Source: Diacronema lutheri
Taxonomy: Eukaryota; Haptophyta; Pavlovophyceae; Pavlovales; Pavlovaceae
Assembly (NCBI GenBank): GCA_019448385.1
Contig: JAGTXO010000006.1
Span: 186,001 to 250,000, forward strand
Direction: 5' to 3'
Length of the DNA: 64,000 nucleotides
The position numbers and the translations under genes are program-made. Positions 29,061 to 36,903 of this stretch are shown in pieces. Position 1 is the first letter of the stretch; the number at the start of each line of letters is the position of its first letter. The notes under the pieces were generated by a model. It made no database searches and had not been told where the DNA came from. It worked only from the letters and a program-made list of their open reading frames with translations.

Positions 29061-29802
29061 ATGGTGAAGGGCGAGACCGTCATCCAGCATCGGCTGGAGA
29101 CCTTGGCGGAGTGGGAGGCGCACACCGAGCCCAACGCGCCAAAGGACTGGCTCTACGGTACGCCAGCAGCCCGTGGCCGTGCGCGAGTGCATTCTACAGG
29201 CCACCAATTGCGCGGCGAGCGTTCGCGTCGCTCCCCGTGCCCCACGCGCGCGTGGGTGCGCAGTCGTCGAGATCTATGCGACGTGGTGCGGGCCCACGGA
29301 GGCCATCCAGTCGACGCTAAAGAAATTGCACTTGGATTACATGGGGCGCCGCCTCAAGTTTCTCCTCGTACGTGCGCATGCCGCGGCGCGCGGAGGCAAG
29401 GCGTGCACTCCTTCACCTGCCGCAAACTCGCGCGCGTTGTGCCCGCGAGCAGGTGAACGCCGAGATTGCAGACCCCCTCGAGAAGTACAGGCTGTCCTCG
29501 CGGCCCACCTTCATGCTCTTTAAGGTGCGCGCGCGCTCACGCACAGGGCGCGGGCGTGGGCGCGAAGACGCGTCGCTCAGGCGAGCCTACGTGAATATTC
29601 ACGCGCTGCCCACGCGCCCTTACGATCCCTCATCTCGCCGCGCGCCGTCTCGTCGCGCGCGCAGAACGGCGAGCTCTTGGAGACGATTGACGGCGTGAAC
29701 ACACCCTTGCTCAAAAAGTACATCTCAGACCACTTGGTAGACGGCGTGATCGATGATGACGAGGTCGAGGCTGCCGGGGATGGGGAGGAGGAGGAGGATT
29801 GA
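29061..29802 (+). CDS. Small thioredoxin-domain protein of TXNDC3/6 (axonemal) type
   Basis: Four exons, 29061-29157, 29264-29367, 29453-29524 and 29665-29802, give 136 residues with consistent phases. After an N-terminal helix (VKGETVIQHRLETLAEWEAH), VVEIYATWCGPTEAIQST carries the active-site region, but the second Cys is Thr (WCGPT). YRLSSRPTFMLFK provides the cis-Pro, and the tail is acidic (DDDEVEAAGDGEEEED). The pattern LEKYR, RPTFMLF, LLETIDGVNTPLL matches thioredoxin modules of NME8/NME9 and outer-dynein-arm light chains, which suits a flagellate. Loss of the resolving Cys suggests a binding or monothiol role. The hAT element lies directly upstream. Confidence 0.8.
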
Positions 29803-29944
29803 GCAGCGGCGGTGCCGAGCGTGCTGTCGGGATGCGGCCCGTCGCTGCGGCGGACACTGTGACAGCGCGACCATGCTTTTTGGATGCGACGGCCCCAGAG
29901 GACGCGCCCCTGCCCCTGCGGAAAGCGTGCGTGAGGGGCCAGGG
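29803..29944. other. Intergenic, downstream of the TXNDC-like gene
   Basis: 142 bp between the TXNDC stop and the first TATGTATGGAGC boundary motif of the repeat family. No coding signal was recognised. Confidence 0.4.
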
Positions 29945-30782
29945 TTGCGATCATGTATGTATGGAGCCTTTGCCATCCAGGCTGCGCCCTCGCGCTCTGC
30001 TGGCCGCGCTCCGCGCGCCCCGCCGCCCCTGCCCATCGACTGCGCCGGCACCGCGAACAACGTACTTTTCGCCCCGGTCGGTGGGTTTGGGGGTGGCGGG
30101 GCGCGCGCGCACGGCCGCACGAGCGACGGCGGCGTGGCCTTCTCTACGACGAAACCTTCGCTTGCGACGGCTGCGCCCTCGCGCTCTGATGGCCGCGTTC
30201 CGCGCGCCCCGCCGCCCCTGCCCATCGACTGCGCCGGCACCGCGAACAACGTACTTTTCGCCCCGGTCGGTGGGTTTGGAGGTGGCGGGGCGCGCGCGCA
30301 CGGCCGCACGAGCGACGGCGGCGTGGCCTTCTCTACGACGAAACCTTCGCTTGCGACGGCTGCGCCCTCGCGCTCTGCTGGCCGCGCTCCGCGCGCCCCG
30401 CCGCCCCTGCCCATCGACTGCGCCGGCACCGCGAACAACGTACTTTTCGCCCCGGTCGGTGGGTTTGGGGGTGGCGGGGCGCGCGTGCGCGGCCACGCGG
30501 CCAGCATCGCGGCGCTTGCCACGCTGGCGGCGGGTGGCGGTGCGCTTCGCGGCGGCGGCAGGGGGCTGCGACGCGGCGGGGAGGGCGGCGGCTCGCTGGC
30601 GGCGGGCGTCGCGCTCTGCAGCGGCGGCGGGCGGCTTGGCGACGTGGCAGGCGGCGGCTCGGGGGTGGCGGTCGTCGCCGACGATCTTCGGGCCTCGGCG
30701 TGCGCGTGCGCGTCGGCCGGTGGTGTGATTGACGGCGGCCACCGGTGCGGCGGCGCGCGGGCGGCGGCGCGCGGTGGCTAGG
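29945..30782 (+). mobile_element. First, internally repeated member of the TATGTATGGAGC repeat family
   Basis: It begins with GTATGTATGGAGC near 29954 and ends at a frame closing in Ala/Arg/Gly (ARGG, stop near 30779) followed by GCG-GTGTGGG, the same ending as the next member (stop near 32311, then GCGTGTGTGGG). Most of it is a 189-bp tandem repeat followed by a Gly/Ala-rich segment. No nuclease-like domain is present, so this member is reduced compared with the next. Family assignment rests on the shared ends. It is treated as a fossil copy. Confidence 0.45.
29982..30491 (+). repeat. 189-bp tandem repeat, 2.7 copies
   Basis: Copies begin at 29982, 30171 and 30360 (CTGCGCCCTCGCGCTCTG) and are nearly identical. 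The third breaks off near 30491. The unit is 63 codons, so long frames stay open on both strands (plus: LPIDCAGTANNVLFAPVGGF; minus: PPTGAKSTLFAVPAQSMGRG). Near identity points to recent duplication. Confidence 0.95.
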
Positions 30783-30872
30783 CGCGTGTGGGCCTTTGGG
30801 CCTGCTCCGCCTGGCGCCTCGCTGCGCACTTCCTGACCCCATCTGTTGACCCGTCGGAAAGCGTCGTTAGTA

Positions 30873-32405
30873 TGTATGGAGCGCCGCCAGCCTCGCCCTG
30901 CCGCACCTGCTCGACACGCGCGCCGCGGACGGCTCGGTCCTGGAGGCGGGCGTCCTCGACCGGCCTGCCATCGCGGCGCGCGTCGGGCACGACGCCTTCG
31001 CCGACATGGACGCGCACGGGTGGCGCTCGTTCCTCGCCTCGGGCTCGCGCCTGGGGCGCGATCTCGCCTCCGCCTGGCACGCCATGCAGGCCGAGCTCGG
31101 CGGCGGCCAGGGCGACACGGAAGTGCGCGTCCTCCGCCTGCCGCCCGGCTCCGTCGCGCCCGCCGCTCCCGCCGCCGGACGCCGGCCTAGCCTCTTGGCC
31201 GACATCACTGGCGACCGCGAGCGCTGCCGCTTCGACATGCTCAACGCTGAGCACGCCGCCATGCCGCCGGGCTCGCGCCCACGCGGCCTCTGGTTTGGCC
31301 TCGGCAAAGAGAGCGGCCTCTTCCTCGAGGCACTGCCGCGAGCTTATGCCGCTTTCTCGCCGGCGGAGTGGGCCGAGGCGGTTGCGCGCTACTTGGGTCT
31401 GCCGAGCCCCGTGTGCGCGCAGCTCGCGGCGGCGGGCGCGCGCCTCGCGCGCAGCGGCAGCCAGCGCCCGATCCCGGTCGATGCGTTCGGCGACGCGCTC
31501 GCGGCGGCACCGGGCGTCGCCCACGACCACGTCGCGAAGCTTCGCCACGACCCCGCTCTCAACCTGCTCGCCTCGCTGGCTCGCGGATACGCCGGGACCT
31601 ACGCGCGGCGCGAGGACGCGGACATCTTTGGCTCCGTGCTCGCCGGCGTGCCGCCGGCCGGGCGCGCGGCCCTGCGGCGTCGGCGCGTGCCCACCGTCGA
31701 TCTCGTCGTCGTGCTCAACGGTGCGGGCTCGGCCCCTCAGCTCGTGCAGACACTGTGCGAGCTCAAGTCGATCTCGTACTGCCCCACGCGCTACGGCCAG
31801 TCGGACACGCGCCGCTGCCAGGCCGCTGAGCGGCGGGCGGCGGCCGTCGGCGGCGAGCGGCGGCGTGCGTGCGCTCAACTCGACGAGGAGCTCTTCGGCA
31901 TGCAGCCGGGCCAGGTGGGCCCGATGCAGGCGCGCCTCAACTCGTTCCCGCCGATCCGCGCGCTGGTCATCGGCTCGTTCGGCGAGTGGTCGGCCGGCCT
32001 CGCCGACCTGCTCGCCACCTTCTCGCACATGGGCGCGGACGCGTGGATGGCGCGCATGGGCGCGCCCTCGCGCGACGTCGCCCGCGCGGCCCTCGAGCGC
32101 CACATGCGCCTCCAGCTCGCCGCGTGCGTCGTGCGTGGGCACGCGCAGCTCCTGCTCGCGCGCGCGCAGATGGCGCGCGGACAGGCGCCGCCGCACCGCC
32201 ACGCGGCTCACGGCGTCCAGGCGGATGTGGACGCCTGCGGCGGTGTGGACGGCCTCTGCTTCCGGCGCGGCGACGGCGGCGGCGGCCGGCGGGGGCCGGC
32301 GAGGGGTGGCTAGGCGTGTGTGGGTGTCCGCCCATGACGCGTCCTGCCACGTCCTTGCCGTCCCGGCCGTTCCCGCTGCCGGCGTGCACAGGGTCGACGC
32401 CCTGA
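30873..32405 (+). mobile_element. Repeat-family element with candidate PD-(D/E)XK nuclease protein
   Basis: A plus-strand frame runs from TATGTATGGAGC at about 30873 to a stop near 32311 without an obvious initiator ATG at its start (first Met at 31006, DMDAHGWRSF). Recognisable pieces: ERCRFDMLNAEHAAMPPGSR, then PRGLWFGLGKESGLFLEALP; VDAFGDALAAAPGVAHDHVA; and VPTVDLVVVLNG followed by CELKSISYCPTRY, where the spaced D and E-x-K resemble a PD-(D/E)XK core. QPGQVGPMQARLNSFPPIRA and FGEWSAGLADLLATFSHMGA follow. The same protein is found degenerate and inverted at 28760-26800. The repeat AAGCGTCGTTAGTATGTATG occurs at both flanks (near 30860 and 32494). The element looks mostly whole in this stretch. 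Its class is unknown; resemblance to retroelement-associated proteins of algae is recalled, not shown. Confidence 0.55.
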
Positions 32406-32766
32406 TTTCGGCCTGATGTTGCGTGCGCCCTTTCGCTCGCTCCGTTTGTCCAGCCTCGGCCCCGTGCGCGCCCCTCCTGCTGACCCGCCTGTAAGCGTCG
32501 TTAGTATGTATGGAGCGCATAGGCGCCCTAAATATGGCGGAGCTGAGGTTGCCCCCGCGAGCGTAACGGCTGCCCCCGCGAGCGCCGGATGTTCTGCGCT
32601 CGCAGCCTCGAGCCGAGCCGCAACGTGAGCCTGTGCGAGAAGGCTCGCCCTCGTGCGCCGGGGTAGCGCCGAACCGCCGCGGCGTGGCCGGCGCGCAGGC
32701 TGCCGGCGCGCACCGCGCCGAGCGGCAGCGGCGGGGCGGGCGGGGTAATTTTTTTGCACGGCGCGA
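32406..32766. other. Spacer with right boundary of the repeat element
   Basis: 361 bp without a gene. It holds the second copy of the boundary motif (TTAGTATGTATGGAGCGC near 32501), after which family similarity ends, and a short direct repeat GCCCCCGCGAGCG (32549 and 32571). AATTTTTTTGCACGG precedes the sterol reductase stop and may belong to its 3' end. Confidence 0.4.
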
Positions 32767-34503
32767 TCAGTAGACGAAGGGGATGATCTTGTACTTGACG
32801 ATCTTCATGTACTCCTTGTAGAACTCGCCGTATTTTTTGAGGCACTTCTTCTCGTCGCGCTTGGCGCGGTCGACGAGGAGGATCGTGAGGAAAATGGCGT
32901 AGAAGAGGGGCAGCACACCATTCTGCGTGCCCACGCCGAGCAGCCCCCACGACCACGCGGCAGTCAGCTCGAAGAGGTACTGGAAATGGCGCGCGACGCC
33001 CCACCAACCGCACGCGAGCAGGAGCGACTCGTGCGTCTCGACTTTGCCCGTCTCGCGGTTGAGCGCCTCGTATGACGCCTTGATGTACTTTGGCGCCTTG
33101 CCCCAGATCGTGCACTTGCCGTCCTTCTCGCGGAAGTACATGCGCTGCGAGTCCGCCCAATAGTTGAGCAGCACGCCCGCCACGCCGACGGCGAAGATGG
33201 CGGTCGCAAAGGGCCACGAGTAGTTGGATGGAGAGCGGACGAGGATGCGGGTGTGCAGCGTGTACACGCATGGCACCCACACGAGGCAGCCCCACGTCTC
33301 GTAGAAGCCGGCCTGGGACCGGACGCGCGCGCCGCGCGGCGATGGGCCAGCATGCGCGCCGCCGGTGAGCTGCACGCGCCGGCGCGGCGCGGCGCGGCGC
33401 GGCGCGGCGCGGGCGGGCCGCGCCGCGCCGCGCCGCGCGTGCGGAGCCTGCGCGTTGCTCGGGCGGAGCGCGCACCCGGTCGACGATGATGTCGATGGAG
33501 CGCATGTAGCCCATCTCCCAGATGAAGAACTTGACCAAGTAGATGAACTGCGAGAGCGCCGAGAAGAAGATCGCAGGGTCGAGGCGGCCGTGCATGGTGT
33601 ACGACCTGGCGCGCGAAGGGAGCGGCGCGCTGATGGTTGAGGCGCGCGTGGCGCGCGCAGCGTGCGCGAGCGCACCAGCTGCGTCGCATGCCGTGGCGTA
33701 GGCGGCGAGGCGCAAGCCAACCTGTAGGTGAAGGAGACGCCGGCGAGCATCCAAAAGGTCATCGAGAAGCGGCAGTTGACAAACTTCTTCACGTCGACGC
33801 CAAAGAGCCGCGGGTAAAGCTCAGCGCCCCAGTAGTAGTCGAAGATGAAGCCGTGGCCGGACGATCCCGAATCGGCAGTGCACGGGTAGTACATGCCCTT
33901 CACGTACAGGAAGCCGCAGAAGAGCAGGCCAAACATGTTGAGCGCGCCGATCGTCGGGCCAAAGACGTCGTAGAGGACGCCAAGGTCGTACCAGCCGAGG
34001 CACGCGCCGCCGACAAACATGAACGTGAACAGGAGCATGTGCGCGACGCCGTTGTCCATGTACTCGGGCTTGTGCCCCGTTGGCGTGAGCGGGCCGTACT
34101 TGGTCTCTCCGGGCCACCAGTACGCGAGGAGGGCGGCAAAGTTGAAGACAAACAAGAAGAGCCACGCGTGCGCGCTGCCCATCCCGCAAAAGGCGAACGA
34201 GTCGGCGAGCAACGCGGAGGCGCCGTGCTTCGCGCCGTACGCAAATGCGCCGCTGAGTGTCGGCGACTCCACGGCCTCCGAGCACGTGATGAACGCGAGC
34301 ACCATGCAGAGCACGGGGCAGGGCAGCAGCAGCGCGAGCGGCCCGAGGACGCACTGAAGGAACGCGTCAAAGGGGCTCATCTTGTCGGGCTCGAGCTCAG
34401 CAACGACGGACTTGACGGCGGTCTTCGCACCGCCGTTCTCCGCCTTCATCGCCGGCCGCGCCGGGCTCGGCGAGCGACCGCGCCGGCGAATCTCCCCCTG
34501 CAT
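32767..34503 (-). CDS. DHCR7: Sterol delta-7 reductase (DHCR7/DWF5 type)
   Basis: Three exons, 34503-33722, 33605-33476 and 33312-32767, encode 485 residues with many membrane spans. The family motifs are clear: LTPTGHKPEYMDNGVAHM, GHGFIFDYYWGAELYPR, WEMGYMRSIDIIVDR, ETWGCLVWVPCVYTLHTR, LLNYWADSQR and GWWGVARHFQYLFELTA, ending RDEKKCLKKYGEFYKEY. These match delta-7 reductases of plants and animals rather than C14 reductases. The enzyme removes the 7,8 double bond late in sterol synthesis in the ER. The 163-bp second intron holds a strong GGCGC/GCGCC hairpin. It is divergent from PEX13, with 116 bp between starts. Confidence 0.92.
   Translation of the reverse strand: MQGEIRRRGRSPSPARPAMKAENGGAKTAVKSVVAELEPDKMSPFDAFLQCVLGPLALLLPCPVLCMVLAFITCSEAVESPTLSGAFAYGAKHGASALLADSFAFCGMGSAHAWLFLFVFNFAALLAYWWPGETKYGPLTPTGHKPEYMDNGVAHMLLFTFMFVGGACLGWYDLGVLYDVFGPTIGALNMFGLLFCGFLYVKGMYYPCTADSGSSGHGFIFDYYWGAELYPRLFGVDVKKFVNCRFSMTFWMLAGVSFTYRLACASPPTPRHATQLVRSRTLRAPRAPQPSARRSLRAPGRTPCTAASTLRSSSRRSRSSSTWSSSSSGRWATCAPSTSSSTGCALRPSNAQAPHARRGAARPARAAPRRAAPRRRVQLTGGAHAGPSPRGARVRSQAGFYETWGCLVWVPCVYTLHTRILVRSPSNYSWPFATAIFAVGVAGVLLNYWADSQRMYFREKDGKCTIWGKAPKYIKASYEALNRETGKVETHESLLLACGWWGVARHFQYLFELTAAWSWGLLGVGTQNGVLPLFYAIFLTILLVDRAKRDEKKCLKKYGEFYKEYMKIVKYKIIPFVY
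33380..33440. repeat. (GGCGC)n / (GCGCC)n hairpin in DHCR7 intron
   Basis: About six GGCGC units are followed by a GGGCGGG turn and about four CGCGC-CGCGC units in opposite orientation. This predicts a very stable stem in both DNA and pre-mRNA within the second intron. Confidence 0.8.
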
Positions 34504-34619
34504 CTCGCTCGAGCGTTCACTCGTCGGAATGCCGCAGCACGTGAAGTTGATGCGCGATTTTTCGGTTCTCGTTTCGATTCGAAGCCGCCATCGTGCGGCG
34601 GCGCGTGAAGCCTCACAGC

Positions 34620-35647
34620 ATGTCGCGACCTCCGCCGCCAAAGCCATGGGAGCGCGGCGGCTTGGCTGGCGCGCCGGGCCCATCGGCGGGGGCGGAAGCC
34701 CCGCGGCCGAGCTCGTCCATTGGGCTCTCGAGCACGCCCGGCCTCCCGCCCGGCCCCGCACCCCCCGAGCCGTTGGGCGGGTACGGCTCGACACTGGGTC
34801 CGGCCTACGGGCAGGCTCAGAGCGGGTACGGTGGCGCCGGCTACCCGGGCGCCGGCTACTCGAGCGCCGGCTACCCGAGCGCCAGCTACCCGAGCGCCGG
34901 GTACGCGGGCGCATATGGCGGGTACGGCAGCGCGTACAGCTCCCCGTACAGCTCGCCGTATGGCGGCGGCTCTCCCTTCTATCGGCCGGGTCTGCTTGGC
35001 GGCAGCATGTACGGCGGGCCCGACCCGAGTCAGCTCCTCCCCGACATGCTCGGTGGCGGGCTACGCAAGCTCGAGCATGCCATGGTGCGCCATCCCGACC
35101 CTTCCCCCCGCCCCGCCCCCCCCCCCCCCCCCCCCAGAACCCTCCCCAACCCGACTGATTGCGCGCGCCGCCAATCGTCCGCACTTGACGCGAACGGCGC
35201 GTGCCGCCTCGCCGCTCGCGCATTCGCGCTGCGCCCCACGCGTCGGCGCAGTTTGCGTTTGGACGGATCACGCAGCTGCTCGAGATGAATCTCGAAACTG
35301 TCCTCCGCTTCGTCGGCTCGCTCGCCGCCTTCGGCGAGCGGATGCACTCTGTGTCTGGTGAGGTTTCGTCGCTTACGACCTCCTTGCACCGCCAGTCGCT
35401 CGAATTTGGCGAGCGTAGCCTCGCGCGGCTGCGCCAGGTGCGCGTGAACAGGCGCAGGCTGGCGACGGCACTGTTGCTCGCACTGGCGTTCGTGCTCCGT
35501 TGGCGAGGGCGGCCGCACGCGCCGGTCCACCGTCGGCCGCTCGTGCGCAGCCCGCGCGCGCTGCCGTCGGCTTCGGGTGGCGGCGGCGGCGGCGTCAGCG
35601 GCGAGGCCGCCCTCGACTCGGTCTGGGAGGTGCTGCGCACATCGTGA
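34620..35647 (+). CDS. PEX13: Peroxin 13 (peroxisomal docking protein)
   Basis: Two exons, 34620-35084 and 35252-35647, for 286 residues. The start MSRPPPPKPWERGG is the classic PEX13 opening. It is followed by a Gly/Tyr/Pro/Ser region (YGGAGYPGAGYSSAGY and similar) like the phase-separating YG domain. Exon 2 has FAFGRITQLLEMNLETVLRF, then VGSLAAFGERMHSVSGEV and a basic membrane-proximal segment (RVNRRRLATALLLALAFVLR). The C-terminal SH3 domain of yeast and animal PEX13 is missing, as in plants and trypanosomes. PEX13 forms the pore or docking complex for PTS1/PTS2 receptors. The intron (donor GTGCGC) contains 20 consecutive C. Confidence 0.88.
35116..35135 (+). repeat. C20 homopolymer in PEX13 intron
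   Basis: 20 consecutive C on the sense strand, about 115 bp before the acceptor. Confidence 0.9.
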
Positions 35648-35861
35648 CATCTGCGTCGTGTACGAATTGCAAATTGCAAAAACTCACGCAGCCCTCTGTG
35701 ACTCTCAGCCCGGGCACCGGTGCCGTGGACGGTGGACGTGGTCGTTGGCTCATGGCCCACCACCACGCCAGCCGCCAGGACACCCACCAACCTGGGCGGG
35801 ATTGACTGAGTCACTGAGGCCCAACTGGCGACCGCTCAAGCCGCAAAGTCGACTTGGGCGC

Positions 35862-36827
35862 TCAGTTGGCCTGCTGCGAGACCGCGCGCGCCGCGCCGCC
35901 CGTGCTCGCTGCGGCAAACTCCTCCTCGGCCGACACGCCGACCGCCTCGCCAATCGCCGCGAGCATCTCGTCGGCCGGCGTATAGACGAGCACGCCCTCG
36001 TCCGCGTACCGGTAGATGAGCTCGCCCTTCCAGTCGTACACGAGCGTGCCGCCCTGCTGGATGAAAAGCGACGGGTCAGCGGGCGCGAGCGCCTCCCAGT
36101 TCTGCAGGATGCCCTGCACCATGTTCTGCAGGCGGAGGGTTGCGAGCTCAAACGGGCGGACGCCCGCCCGGCCGACGGGGTCGAAGGCCGAGGCGGACAG
36201 GTCGGCGGGGAAGCGGCCTTGCTGCGCGCCCTGCGCGAGCGCCTTTGCAATCCAGTCGGCGTTGCCGGTCGGGTCGCCGAGGTAGCCGCGGATGACGGCC
36301 TCGATCGTGCCGGGCGAGCCGACTCCGGCGATCATCGCGAGGAGCTTGGCCTGCGGCGGGAGCTGCGAGTCGGGGAATGCGCCGGGTGAGAAGCCGAGCG
36401 CGCGATGGCAAGCGCCCGTCGGGTCGGCGAAGAGCCGCTCGGTTGGGAAGTCGAGCAGCTCGGCAAACTTTCGGCCGGACGCGGGTGAGCCGATGCCGAT
36501 CACGGTCAGCTCAACGCCCATGCGCAGCAGGTCCTGCTCGGCAGCCTTGAGGCGCTGCGCGTACTCCCACGCGTTGAAGTCGGCAAAGTGGGTCAGAAAC
36601 GCCGTCACGTGCGCTTTGGAGAGGAGCTCGGGCCCGACCAGGTTTGCCGCCCGGCGCGGCTCGCCGTCCTCGACCGAGAAGACCTCGATGCCCTCGAGCT
36701 CAGGCTCGACGACCATCGCGAGCCGTGCGCGCAGCGCAGGCATGCGAGATGCCGCCAAAGACGCTCCTACCGCCGACGGCGCGCGCGCGCGCACGGACGC
36801 GGCCGCGACAAGCGCGAACAGGAACAT
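35862..36827 (-). CDS. Peroxiredoxin-like (AhpC/TSA-type) protein, probably plastid
   Basis: 321 residues. The leader MFLFALVAAASVRARAPS then RMPALRARLAMVVEPE is signal plus transit-like. The body has a thioredoxin fold of the AhpC/TSA-like family found in cyanobacteria and algae: HVTAFLTHFADFNAWEYAQR, LTVIGIGSPASGRKFAELLD, FADPTGACHRALGFSPG, GGTLVYDWKGELIYRYADEG. The usual CxxC or peroxidatic Cys at the helix start is replaced (DFNAWEY), so peroxidase activity is doubtful. It is convergent with PEX13 (214 bp between stops) and divergent from the RWD-RING gene (76 bp between starts). Confidence 0.8.
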   Translation of the reverse strand: MFLFALVAAASVRARAPSAVGASLAASRMPALRARLAMVVEPELEGIEVFSVEDGEPRRAANLVGPELLSKAHVTAFLTHFADFNAWEYAQRLKAAEQDLLRMGVELTVIGIGSPASGRKFAELLDFPTERLFADPTGACHRALGFSPGAFPDSQLPPQAKLLAMIAGVGSPGTIEAVIRGYLGDPTGNADWIAKALAQGAQQGRFPADLSASAFDPVGRAGVRPFELATLRLQNMVQGILQNWEALAPADPSLFIQQGGTLVYDWKGELIYRYADEGVLVYTPADEMLAAIGEAVGVSAEEEFAAASTGGAARAVSQQAN

Positions 36828-36903
36828 CTGTGTCGGCGGAGCTTGCCGGCGGGTATCGGAGGGCTGCTTGAAAAGGCAAAAAAAGGGGCAAAAACATCGT
36901 AGT

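Noticed and set aside
29725-30522. Minus-strand protein over the 189-bp repeat as a host gene
   Set aside because: Possible, but the frame is open only because of the repeat, and the family ends are on the plus strand.
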